Of a DNA stretch of 64,000 nucleotides, positions 51,919-63,650 are shown piece after piece. A program made the translations under genes and the position numbers. The DNA is from Topomyia yanbarensis (lineage: Eukaryota; Arthropoda; Insecta; Diptera; Culicidae), in assembly GCF_030247195.1 (NCBI RefSeq), contig NC_080671.1:297882917-297946916 (forward strand). Reading direction: 5' to 3'. How positions within the stretch are numbered: the first letter of the stretch is position 1; each line of letters starts with the position of its first letter. The notes beneath the pieces were generated by a model. That model did no database searches. It worked only from the letters and a program-made list of their open reading frames with translations, and had not been told where the DNA came from.

Positions 51919-53214
51919 CAGGAATCAGAATATATTGGCTCAAATGGCACGTTCCCCGTACATAGTCGGGGATTTGTGCCTTGCCGTGTGTTTTCATCAT
52001 TTCCTGAGTGGAAGGAAAGGACAAGGAGGAGTGGGGAAGTAGAATTGGAAGGGTGGGAAAAATAACAGCACAAAACAAAAATAAACAACAGGTAAGTTAA
52101 ACTCACAAGTAGTTCAACTTGCCTGCGAATAATCCTAAAGCTCTCTACCACATTGGATAAGAAACTTTAGTATGTCTCTGAGTTTCAGTCGACCAAACAT
52201 GGTTTCGTCTATATAAGGACGGCTGAAGACTCGAAATCGCAATTGCGCTAGCGCTGGACAGTTGCATATCAGATGATATGAGGTTCCGTAGTCGGATTCA
52301 CAAAGATCACATGAAAAAGACTCAGCGCGCTGAATAGTTGCCATGTGATAATTGAGTTTGCAGTGGCCGGTTAAAGCCCTGGTCAGCATGCCGCAGTGGA
52401 GCTTCGAAAAATGTAAGAGATTTTTCGAAACCACTGGGCATGGTTGTTCTAGAAACGCCTTTGTTTGGCGACACGTTTGTAGATTTCTCCAATAATTGCG
52501 GTGCTCGGACAAAGCCCAGGACCGTATTTTTTCCCTTATCCAACTTGTCGAAATTGGCAGGGCGGGCTCAGGACCAACGAAGTCAATCGCTGAACCTGCC
52601 CTGGCCAATTCGTCAGCCCATTCATTTCCAGTAATACCGCAATGTCCGGGCACCCAGACAAGGTAGATAGTGTTGACAATGCTTAGTTCTTCGATTTGGG
52701 TTCGGCACGCGATCACTAGCTTGGACCGGGATTTGTCTGAGCTAAGGGCCTTGATTGCAGCCTGACTATCGGAGCAGAAGTTTATAACTCTGCCGGACAA
52801 ACTCAGTTGAAGGGCCGATTGCACCCCGCACATAATCGCAAAGATTTCTGCTTGGAATACAGTACAATATCTACCTAGTGAGTGAGATTGTTCCAATCTC
52901 ATTTCACGACAGTAGACACCAGCACCAGCACGTCCCTCCATCAGAGAACCGTCAGTGTAACAGACTACTTGCGTTTGTTGTTGTCTTTCCATAAAGCCAG
53001 ACAACCACTCCTCTCGAGAGGGAATCTTCACATGGAATGTCCTGTAAGGAAAACTACAAGTGAGTGTAATATCGCTGGGAGCAAGAATATCTTCACCCCA
53101 TGTAACCATTTGTGACCACAATCGTATATGACTGGTAGCAAGATCAACATGATTACTGTTCCAAAGCCCAGTAACCTGCAGTCTGTATGCACATGATAGT
53201 GCTTCTTGTTTTAA
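51919..53214 (-). mobile_element. RNase H-bearing non-LTR retrotransposon, 5'-truncated
   Basis: About 1.3 kb on the minus strand with an ORF end and a 216-bp 3' UTR. Its 3' end abuts a (TG)n run (51905-51918) and its 5' side is followed by GTGTATGTGT, so it lies within a TG microsatellite. No poly(A) tail. RNase H domains occur in the I, LOA and some R1 clades; LOA-type (Lian-like) is my first guess. Confidence 0.85.
52135..53214 (-). CDS. Non-LTR retrotransposon C-terminus with RNase H (partial)
   Basis: Open from the truncation (no start codon; reads LKQEALSCAYRLQVTGLWN) to a stop at 52135. Numbering from TTG at 53121, an RNase H fold spans about residues 52-175: Asp57 in CYTDGS, Glu92 in FQAEI, Asp118 in CSDSQAA, His160 and Asp170 in VPGHCGITGNEWADELA. 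All the expected catalytic residues are there. A Cys271/Cys274/His283/Cys286 cluster (CDLC...H..C) forms a zinc-knuckle-like end. RNase H removes the RNA strand after reverse transcription. The reverse-transcriptase and endonuclease parts are missing, so this copy cannot move by itself, but the frame is intact. Confidence 0.9.
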   Translation of the reverse strand, partial: LKQEALSCAYRLQVTGLWNSNHVDLATSHIRLWSQMVTWGEDILAPSDITLTCSFPYRTFHVKIPSREEWLSGFMERQQQTQVVCYTDGSLMEGRAGAGVYCREMRLEQSHSLGRYCTVFQAEIFAIMCGVQSALQLSLSGRVINFCSDSQAAIKALSSDKSRSKLVIACRTQIEELSIVNTIYLVWVPGHCGITGNEWADELARAGSAIDFVGPEPALPISTSWIREKIRSWALSEHRNYWRNLQTCRQTKAFLEQPCPVVSKNLLHFSKLHCGMLTRALTGHCKLNYHMATIQRAESFSCDLCESDYGTSYHLICNCPALAQLRFRVFSRPYIDETMFGRLKLRDILKFLIQCGREL

Positions 53215-53227
53215 GTGTATGTGTAAT

Positions 53228-54521
53228 GGAAAGTTATGAAATGTTTTTGAAAATCTTCTCTTCTGAGAAAAGGCTAATTAATATACAATGGGCTTCCTAG
53301 GGCTTCCATCCCTTTTTGCCTTTCTCAATAGAAAGGTATTGCAATTGCTCTGAAAACCGACTTTTTAACGGAGGCCCGGAGGACCGAGTGACATATACCA
53401 TTCGATTCAGTTCGTCGGGTTCGGCAAATGTCTGTGCGTGTGTATGTATGTATGTGTGTGTATGTGCGTCTGTGTGTGTATGTGACCAAAAATGTTACTC
53501 ATTTTTCTCAGAGATGGCTGAACCGATTTTGACAAACTTCATCTCAAATGAAAGGTGCAACGTTCCCATAGGCTGCAATTGAATTTCTAATGGATCCGAC
53601 TTCCGGTTCCGGAATTACAGGGTGATGAGTACGATCACGCAGAAAATGTCGATTTTAATAAATTCTGCAATGAATGTATAAAGGTGAAATTTATTCCAAA
53701 ATATGACTACAACTGCTTCGATTTGTAGTATTAGGTCACTAACATCCATTCAAAGTCTATTTGGCCATGTTGGCCACCATCATCGGTTCCGGAAGCCCCG
53801 GCGGAAGTATCTAAATTCAGAATAACAGTCACATCGGTTTCTCGGAGATGGCTAGACCGATTCCACTAAACTTGGTCTCAAATGAAAGGTATTGCGTCCC
53901 CGGAAATGGCTATTTAATTTCATCCCGGTTCCGGATTAATAGGTTTGGCGTGCGATCACATAGCAAATTGTGATTCAAACCGATACTCCGATGAAAGCAA
54001 AAAAGGTAAAAATTTCGCTAAAATGTCTCTCAAACAACTTCAATTTGCTGTTCTAGGTCACCGACGGCCAACCAAACGTTCGTTGACTACATCGACCACC
54101 ATAGACGATTCCAGAAGTGCCCGGGAAAAGCGGCCATCTTTCTAAATTGTCCCAATTGATAGCTATAATATCCCCACAGATGTCTATAAAATTTCGTACG
54201 GATCGCTTATATGGGTCCGGAAATATAGACTAAATCGTCCGGTCACATATGAAATTCCTATAAAAGCCGGAACTCAATTTTTTTTTCAAAGGGGGGACCA
54301 TGAAATTTCAGAAATCGAATTCGTATTTTTGATGCCAAACATCTTTAAAATGCATGAAACGTCGCGATTTTATGTTATCTCGAATTTTTTTACATTTCTT
54401 ATAAAAGAAATGTATAGAATTCGCTCAAACTTTCAAGATTTTTTCCGAGGCCCGGAGGGCCGAGTCTTATATACCAATCGACTCAGCTCGACGATTTGGG
54501 ACAACGTCTGTGTGTGTGTGT
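53228..54521 (+). repeat. Direct duplication block, copy 2
   Basis: The second copy of 50612-51918. Here the TG tract of the ACATTTCTT leader is uninterrupted and the element continues into 54522-57231, so this is the version without the retrotransposon insertion. Confidence 0.92.
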
Positions 54522-57231
54522 CTGTGTGTGTATGTAACGGACAAATTCTCATTCGTGTTTCTCAGCAATGGCTGAACCGATCTTATCCAAACCAATTTTA
54601 AATGAAAGAACTAAAAAACAGTATGAACGCTATTAATTTTTTTTTTGATTCTGATGTTTAGTTTCCAAGATATGAATGTTTGAATGCGCAAAAATGGTGT
54701 TCTTTGCAATTTTTTTAAATTATCTGCCGAAATTGACAATATAGATTAACAATTTATATGTTTTTAGACAGCTTTAACGAATACCTTTCGTACAAGCTAT
54801 AGATTGTTGAAATCGGACTATTATCAAAAGAGATATTTAACATTAAATGCGGGCGAAAGATTTTTATCATTTCCCATTGCCAGAAATATGACCAAAAACA
54901 TGTAATCTATTATTAACGCCAAAACGGCTTATTTTAGGTCAATAGTATCTTCGGAGAATTTAATGGAGGTAATATGCCCTTTCTTTTGGTATTGTGCTTT
55001 TGCTGATTAATCTCTCTACGAGTGAGATATTTTCACAAATTTTTTTGGAAGTGGTTATATCGAAATGATGCCTTCAGCAAATTTGTAGCTCTTACTTTTG
55101 CGAATAACTTTACTAAAGACTTCAAATATCTATTTTGAATACTTTAAAAGTTATGGCTTGTTGTTTGTTGATTACTCGTTGTCGCCTATTTATTGTTCAA
55201 TATAGTAATAATCCATTGAAATAAGCCAACCATTATTTCGACAAAACGAATTTTGTATTTCATTTAACTATCTACAACCGCTAGAAATAATAACCGAACA
55301 CTTCCAAGTTGTCTGGAAGGAACTTGACAACTTATCAGTGCAAAAATGTTCATTTGTGCGAACCTTCTGACTGCAATTTTTCTAACTTATGACCATCGGA
55401 TCGATCTGAAACCTTTCGGAAAATGAAAAGCAAAATAAATAACTCCAAGCAACGGCGTAGCCAAGAGAAGGTTTTGGGGTTTAACACCATACAACCCCCC
55501 CCCCCCCCACCACACCCAAAAAAATATTGGATTGAAGTTGAAAATTTATTGATGCAGACTGATTTAATTCAATATTACAATAACATTATCTGATCCGTAG
55601 ATTGATAACCTGTTGTTGTAAACATCATGAGGACTTTTGATAAATTGTCGGAATGGGGTCCTGATATGTAGCTGATCTCTTGGTCTTGATTTCACAGTTG
55701 TCTAATAGCATCAATATCAAATTCCTGCCTGAAAACATTGCAATAGAAAATTCCAGAGTTCTGTAATCAATCATGATCTTCAGATTTCTTTTCAAATTGA
55801 TCTCGTTTTTGTAGAGATGTACTGTAATAAGGGTCTTTATTTAATAGGAAGCGAAGTTAAAATTGATTTAATGTCTATGAAACATAGAACTGCTCACCAA
55901 AAAATGCATAAATTTCAACATTTGCTAAAAATGTTTTTGCCTTTCTCATTCACTCTAAAATTCGTCAATCTAATCCCGACCGGGAGGGCCGAGTGTCATA
56001 TGCTAATCGACTCAGTTCGTCGAGATCGGAAAATGTCTGTATGTGTATGTACGTCTGTATGTATGTGTGTATGTGGAAAAAAATGTGACCTCTGTTAATC
56101 AGAGATGGCTGGATCGATTTGCACAAAGTTAGTCTCAAATGAAAGGTACAATCTTCCCATCGGCTGCTATTGAATTTTTTATTGACTGGACTTCCGGTTC
56201 CGGGGTTACGAGTTGAAGATGGCAATCACACAGCAAATTCCCATATAAACTGAAATGAAAAATTTTCAAAATCAAATTTGTATTTTTGATGCCAAATGAC
56301 ATTATAATGCATGAAACATTGAGATTTGATGTAAACTCGAAAAAATAACGTTTCACAAAAATTGATTTTTTTGGACTTTGGTACTTTTTGCTCTGTTACT
56401 ATTTTCTGAAAAATTAATTCGGCATAATTTTAAAACTTCAAAAATTACGGTTTCGGAATTATGTCGTTTAGACATTAAGATCGATTTTCACCAAACCCCC
56501 ACCAATTGTAAAATTGGTATTGTTAAAAAACGTAAGGGCGATACTTCAATGCTGATAGGTGGGACCGAAAAAGTAAACAATCGCCAGAGCGACTATATAC
56601 TATATATACAATCATTTTGTCAATTTCAATAGCAAACACAAATTTTAAATTAATAATTTCAAATACTTCATGAAGTTTTGGGTTTCGATCACTGAATCAT
56701 GCAATCTAGGATGTAAAAAACACAATAGTTCTTAAATAGGAAATAAAACCAAGTCTGGAAATATGTACTGTTGATTTTCTTTGAATGGTGGGTTTTTTCA
56801 AGAAAAAGCGTTGATTTCTTAATTCTCAGTCGCGTAGGAAATTTGAGTAATGTATAAACTTCAAATCGATTTTTTTTGGCTCAGTACAATATACATAACC
56901 CCTTTAGAAAAATCAGTTTTCCAACCACAATCCATTGATTGAGGAATTTAGATATTTTATTAACAGAGCATTAGCAATAATTCGTTTGTATGTCTATTTT
57001 ATGGGCCATTTTTTCGCCTTCCCATTGATTTGGTTTGAGATTTCTAGTACTGATGTTGTCCTATGCTGATTTGAGCGATTCTCTGAGTCCTGCCACAATC
57101 CCATGTAGTATGTGTTATCAAAAACATCGCGAAGCATCAAGTTCTAATTGTTCTCAAACGATATAATATCCGAAGAGAGTGATAAGAGTTATAAGAAATG
57201 TCTCATCCCACTGTTAGGTGGATTAAAAGCG
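54392..57231 (+). mobile_element. Leader/tail repeat element, ACATTTCTT leader, plus-strand copy
   Basis: Starts with an ACATTTCTT/AAGAAATGT hairpin and ends with GGTGGATTAAAAGCG. It is the relative of 24969-28738 in the opposite orientation. It has the empty site of the poly(A) retroposon near 56022-56040 and lacks about 775 bp around 56385. A further leader starts near 55937. Confidence 0.85.
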
Positions 57232-57236
57232 TTTTT

Positions 57237-59197
57237 GCCTTTCTCATATAAAGAAAGGCTATGCAATCACTGTAAAAATCGACCTTTTAACCGAGGCCCG
57301 GAGGGCCGAGTGTCATACACCATTCGATTCAGTTCGTCGAGATCGGCAAATGTCTGTGTGTGTGTATGTATGTGTGTGTGTATGTGTGTGTGTGTCATTT
57401 AAACTCACACAATTTTCTCAGAGATGGCTGAACCGATTTTCGCAAACTTAGTTTCATCTGAAAGGTATAACGCTCCCATAAGCTGCTATTGAATTTTTAG
57501 TTGATCCGACTTCCGGTTCCGGAGTTACGGGTTGAAGAGTGCGGTCACACAGCAAATTCCCATATAAACTGGTACCACCATGATGTTCAAATGATGTAAA
57601 ACATATTAAAATTGATGTAACATTACTCTAGTTTGCGGGTCTGGATCACTAATGATCAATCAAAGCAGCTTTGACCACATTGGCCACCTATGACGGTTCA
57701 TGACGCCCCCGGGGAACCCGCCAAGTTCCTAAGCTAATATCACACCCATTCCCCAACGAATTCTCTACCAATTTTTACAAACTAGATTTCAAATGAAAGA
57801 TACAGTAATGCCATTGACTGCTGCTGAATTTCATTCGGTTCTGACTCTTGCTTCTGGAGTTACAGGGGTGTTAGTAAGGATACACTGGAATTTCCCATAT
57901 AAATCGGTACAATCGTAATACCTCAGAGGCTAAAAACTATTGAAATGGTCACCAAATTACTTCTAATCGCAGATCTAGATCACTGTTTGCCAATCAAACA
58001 TTCTTTGAATATATTGTCCACTATCGACGATTCCGGAAGTCCGGAATTCCGGGCATATTCCACAATTAAAGTCACATCGGTTCTTCGGTGATGACTGAAC
58101 CGATTTTCTCAAACCAAGTCTCAAATGGAAGGCAAAATATGCAGTTGAGTATTACGTCGCCGCCCCTCCTCCCCCCCGCCTTGCCCTTACACCTCCCTCC
58201 TTCATCACTCCCCTCCCCTTGGACCACCCTCACGCCCGCATTTCCTTCATCCATCCCGTATACCGAAATAAGATGAAGGATTTCTGACGCATCCTCCACT
58301 CCCACTCTACTAACCCCCCATTCCCTCCGCTTTCAAACCCATTCCACCAACATTTCAAAATATAATTACATGAAGATAACATTGAACTCATGCTGATTAA
58401 GGTAATTAAATACTATTCTTTTGCCTTTCTCATATCGAAAGGTTATGCAATTGCTTCAAAAACCGACTTTCTAACCGAGGCCCGGAGGGCCGAGTCTCAT
58501 ATAACATTCGACTCAGTTCGCCGAGATCGCAAAATATCTGTGTGTATGTGTGTATGTATGTATGTATGTATGTATGTATGTATGTATGTATGTATGTATG
58601 TATGTATGTATGTATGTATGTATGTATGTATGTATGTATGTATGTATGTATGTATGTATGTATGTATGTATGTATGTATGTATGTATGTATGTATGTATG
58701 TATGTATGTATGTATGTATGTATGTATGTATGTATGTATGTATGTATGTATGTATGTATGTATGTATGTATGTATGTATGTATGTATGTATGTATGTATG
58801 TATGTATGTATGTATGTATGTGTGTATGTGCGGATTTGTTAACAAAATGTCCACATCGGTTTCTCGGAGATGGTTGAACCGATTTTTAGAAACTAAGATT
58901 CAAATGAAAGGTATACTATTCTCATAGGTTGCTATTGAATTTCATTTTCAGCCGACATCTTGTTCCGGATTACGAGTTGAAGAGTATGGTTACAAAACAA
59001 AATTTGTTGATTTGTCCACATCCATTTCTCGGAATTTTCTGAACCGATTTTGACAAACTTGATTTTAAATGGAAGGTCCATCAGCTGCTGTTGAATTTTG
59101 GGTGGATCCGAGTTCTGGTTCCTGAATTACAGGGTGATACGTACGATCACGCAGCAAATCTCGATTCTAACGAATTCTGCGATGAATGTAAAAAGGT
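57237..59197 (+). repeat. Direct duplication block 2, copy 1 (leader/tail DNA)
   Basis: Matches 60279-62400 with few differences apart from array length. It contains leaders at 57237 (GCCTTTCTCATATAAAGAAA then GGC) and 58433 (GCCTTTCTCATATCGAAAGG), a C-rich block (58160-58330) and the first (TATG)n array. It directly follows the tail of the preceding element. Confidence 0.9.
58551..58820. repeat. (TATG)n microsatellite, about 270 bp
   Basis: A pure tetranucleotide array at the place where other copies carry a short TG/TATG tract. Met-Tyr-Val-Cys frames on plus and Ile-His-Thr-Tyr frames on minus are artefacts. Confidence 0.98.
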
Positions 59198-59216
59198 GAA
59201 ATTTTTGCCTTTCTCA

Positions 59217-60278
59217 ATAGAAAGGAATTGCAATTGCTCTGAAAACCGACTTTCTAACGGAGGCCCGGAGGGCCGAGTGGCATATACCATTCGATTCAGT
59301 TCGTCGAGTTCGGCAAATGTCTGAGCGTGTGTATGTATGTGTGTATGTATGTATGTGTGTGTATGTGCGTCTGTGTGTGTATGTGACCAAAAATGTCACT
59401 CATTTTTCTCAGAGCTGGCTTAACCGATTTTGACAAACTTAGTCTCAAATGAAAGATACAACGTTCCCATAGGCTGCTGTTGAATTTCTGATGGATCCGA
59501 CTTCCGGTTCCGGAATTACAGGGTGGTGAGCACGATCACGCAGAAAATGTCGATTTTAATAAATTCTGCAATGAATGTATAAAGGTGAAAATTTTTCCAA
59601 AATATGACCACAACTGCTTCGATTTGTAGTATTAGGTCACTAACATCCATTCAAAGTCTTTTTGGCCACATTGGCCACCATCATCGGTTCTGGAAGCCCC
59701 GGCGGAAGTATCCAAATTCAGAATAACAGTCACGTCGGTTTCTCGGAGATGGCTAAACCGATTCAACCGATTCAAACCGACGAAAGCAAAAAGGGTAAAA
59801 ATTTCGCTAAAATGTCTCTCAAACAACTTAAATTTGCTGTTCTAGGTCACCGACGGCCAACCAAACTTTCGTTGACTACATTGACCACCATAGACGGTTC
59901 CGGAAGTGCCCGGGAAAAGCGGCCATCTTTCAAAATTGACGTACTCACATCAGTTTCCCGGAAATGGTTGGGCCGATTTTCACAAACACTGTCCCAAATG
60001 ATAGCTATAGTATCCCCACAGATGTCTATAAAATTTCGTACGGATCGCTTGGATGCGTCCGGAAATATAGACTAATCCATCCGGTCACATATGAAATTCC
60101 CATATAAGCCGGAACTAATTTTTTTTTCAAAGGGGGGACCCCATGAAATTTCAGAAATCAAATTCGTTTTTGATGCCAAACATCTTTAAAATGCATGAAA
60201 CGTCGAGATTTTATGTTATCTCGAAATTATTTTTTTATGAAAATCGACTTTTTGGGACTGCCGATTTCGCACCTTTTT
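59217..60278 (+). mobile_element. Leader/tail repeat element between duplicated blocks
   Basis: Leader GCCTTTCTCAATAGAAAGGA at 59217. It is a diverged relative of 50703-51788 that shares GGTCACCGACGGCCAACCAA and the same order of modules. It ends where the second copy of duplication block 2 begins. Confidence 0.8.
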
Positions 60279-61939
60279 GCCTTTCTCATATAAAGAAAGG
60301 CTATGCAATCACTGTAAAAATCGACTTTTTAACCGAGGCCCGGAGGGCCGAGTGTCATACACCATTCGATTCAGTTCATCGAGATCGGTAAATGTCTGTG
60401 TGTGTATGTATGTATGTGTGTGTGTGTATGTGTGTGTATGTGTGTGTGTGTCATTTAAGCTCACACAATTTTCTCAGAGATGGCTGAACCGATTTTCGCA
60501 AACTTAGTTTCATCTGAAAGGTATAACGCTCCCATAAGCTGCTATTGAAGTTTTTGTTGATCCGACTTCCGGTTCCGGAGTTACGGGTTGAAGAGTGCGG
60601 TCACACAGCAAATTCCCATATAAACTGGTACCACCATGATGTTCAAATGATGTAAAACATATTAAAATTGATGTAACATTACTCTAGTTTGCGGGTCTGG
60701 ATCACTAATGATCAATCAAAGTAGCTTTGACCACATTGGCCACCTATGACGGTTCATGACGCCCCCGGGGAACCCGCCAAGTTCCTAAGCTAATATCACA
60801 CCCATTCCCCAACGAATTCTCTACCGATTTTTACAAACTTGATTTCAAATAAAAGATACAGTAATGCCATTGACTGCTGCTGAATTTCATTCGGTTCTGA
60901 CTCTTGCTTCTGGAGTTACAGGGGTGTTAGTAAGGATACACTGGAATTTCCCATATAAATCGGTACAATCGTAATACCTCAGAGGCTAAAAACTATTGAA
61001 ATGGTCACCAAATTACTTCTAATCGCAGATCTAGATCACTGATTGCCAATCAAACATTCTTTGAATATATTGTCCACTATCGACGATTCCGGAAGTCCGG
61101 AATTCCGGGCATATTCCACAATTAAAGTCAAATCGGTTCTTCGGTGATGACTGAACCGATTTTCTCAAACCAAGTCTCAAATGGAAGGCAAAATATGCAG
61201 TTGAGTATTGCGTCGCCCTCCTCCCCCCCCCTTCTTGCCCTTACACCTCCCTCCTTCATCACTCCCCTCCCCTTGGACCACCCTCACGCCCGCATTTCCT
61301 TCATCCATCCCGTATACCGAAATAAAATGAAGGATTTCTGACGCATCCTCCACTCCCACTCTACTAACCCCCCATTCCCTACACGTTCAAACCCATTCCA
61401 CCAACCTTTCCAAATTATAATCACATGAAGATAACATTGAACTCATGCTTATTAAGCTAATTAAATATTATTCTTTTGCCTTTCTCATATAGAAAGGTTA
61501 TGCAATTGCTTCAAAAACCGATTTTCTAACCGAGGCCCGGAGGGCCGAGTCTCATATAACATTCGACTCAGTTCGCCGAGATCGCAAAATATCTATGTGT
61601 ATGTATGTGTGTATGTATATGTGTAGGTATGTATGTATGTATGTATGTATGTATGTATGTATGTATGTATGTATGTATGTATGTATGTATGTATGTATGT
61701 ATGTATGTATGTATGTATGTATGTATGTATGTATGTATGTATGTATGTATGTATGTATGTATGTATGTATGTATGTATGTATGTATGTATGTATGTATGT
61801 ATGTATGTATGTATGTATGTATGTATGTATGTATGTATGTATGTATGTATGTATGTATGTATGTATGTATGTATGTATGTATGTATGTATGTATGTATGT
61901 ATGTATGTATGTATGTATGTATGTATGTATGTATGTATG

Positions 61940-61973
<34 letters not shown>

Positions 61974-62400
61974 TGTATGTATGTATGTATGTATGTATGT
62001 ATGTATGTATGTATGTCTGTATGTGTGTATGTGCGGATTTGTTAACAAAATGTCCACATCGGTTTCTTGGAGATGGCTGAACCGATTTTTACAAACTAAG
62101 ATTAAAATGAAAGGTATAATATTCCCATAGGTTGCTATTGAATTTCATTTTCAACCGACATCTTGTTCCGGATTACGAGTTGAAGAGTATGGTTACAAAA
62201 CAAAATTTGTTGATTTGTCCACATCGGTTTCTCGGAATTTTCTGAACCGATTTTGACAAACTTGATTTTAAATGAAAGGTCCATCAGCTGCTGTTGAATT
62301 TTGTGTGGATCCGAGTTCTGGTTCCTGAATTACAGGGTGATACGTACGATCACGCAGCAAATCCCGATTCTAGCGAATTCTGCGATGAATTGGTGAGGTG
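60279..62400 (+). repeat. Direct duplication block 2, copy 2
   Basis: Copy of 57237-59197, about 3.04 kb downstream. Leaders are at 60279 and 61478. The length difference comes mainly from the longer (TATG)n array. Confidence 0.9.
61627..62016. repeat. (TATG)n microsatellite, about 390 bp
   Basis: The paralogue of the array at 58551-58820 but longer, with one interruption (ATATATG) near 61942. Confidence 0.98.
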
Positions 62401-63118
62401 ATTTTTTTCCAAAATATAAACACAACTGTTGAATTTGTAGATCTTGGTCACCAACAGTCATTCAAAGTCTCTTTGGCCACACTGGCCACCATCGACGGAT
62501 CCGGAAGCATCCAAATTCAGAATAACGGTTATATTGGTTTTTCGAAAATGGCTAGAACGATTTGATCAACTTAGTCTCAAATGAAAGGTGTTGCGTCCCC
62601 GGAAACTGATATTAAATTCCATCTCCATCCGACTTCCAGCTCCCGAGTTACGGGTTGTGGAGTGCGATCACATAGAAAACACCGATTCAAACCGATACCT
62701 CGATGAATGCAAAAAGGTGCTCTTATATATACTTACCAAGTGTAATAAGAATGAAAGACATTTCCATAATGTTATATTGTACGAACCAGTTATTGAATCA
62801 TAGTTTGGAGAAATGAGAAAGGCACAATTGCACCTATAGGTGGATTAAAACAGGTTTTTTTTGTAAAGATCGACCTTTTGGGACTTTGCCGATTTCGCAC
62901 CTTTTTTCAGTTCAATATTACTGTGGCTGTTTTTTATTTTTCAAAATTTTAGAACTCGAATAATGATTTATTTTCCTGTATATATTTGTCATGTGATATA
63001 TAAAAATAAAATGTAATATATGCATTTAAAAGCATTTAATGAATATAAACAACGCATTCATACTCGTGATTCATGATTGAGAAAGGCACAATTGCACCGC
63101 TAGGTGGATTAAAATAGG
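62401..63118 (+). mobile_element. Leader/tail family: body end and two tails
   Basis: More body modules (GTCTCAAATGAAAGGTG, TCCGACTTCC), then one tail ending at 62854 (GGTGGATTAAAACAGG) and a second at 63118 (GGTGGATTAAAATAGG). The second tail module is the relative, in reverse, of 9295-9560. Each tail is followed by a T tract. Confidence 0.8.
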
Positions 63119-63650
63119 TTTTTGTTTTAGTTTTTTCGTTTTCACGCTTCTTTACTTGACGGAGTCGTTTTAAGATTATCTGGTGTTTCTACATTATTGA
63201 TGGACTTTAATTAGTTATCATGAACCTGGAACGATCAATTTCCTTTGGAATTCAAAGTTTACTTTTTGGTCGCATATTCCCGAAAAAAAAATTGTGCTGA
63301 ATAGAATTTGCTGATCCAGTAATTTAACGCGCAATTGAATATAGTAAAGTGAGACCAGGTCACACGTGCTTTAAAGCCGCTTGAACAGAGAGCGAAAGAG
63401 GAGGAATGCGATACGTAAAAGATACAAGTAGATATTTCAAAATTTTCATTTGCATTAAAATAAATAGTGTGAATTGTCTAGGCTATGTCGATAGCATAAA
63501 AGGCGTGCATTCAATTTATTACAATGCAGTCTCTTTCCAGTCATTCTTATAGCTTGCATATTGTTTCCTTCGGAATTCTCGTTCAGGAAATATGGTAAAA
63601 TAAGTCCTATACAAACCAATACTGTGAAAAAGAAATGGTGCAAACTATGA
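63119..63650 (+). repeat. Interspersed repeat C, copy 2
   Basis: Copy of 16296-16868 in the same orientation, here preceded by a leader/tail tail instead of the minisatellite element. Confidence 0.8.

Noticed and set aside
58390..62130. Met-Tyr-Val-Cys and His-Thr-Tyr-Ile frames in the TATG arrays
   Set aside because: The tetranucleotide has no stop in any phase; several overlapping frames are open at the same time, and none extends into conserved flanks.
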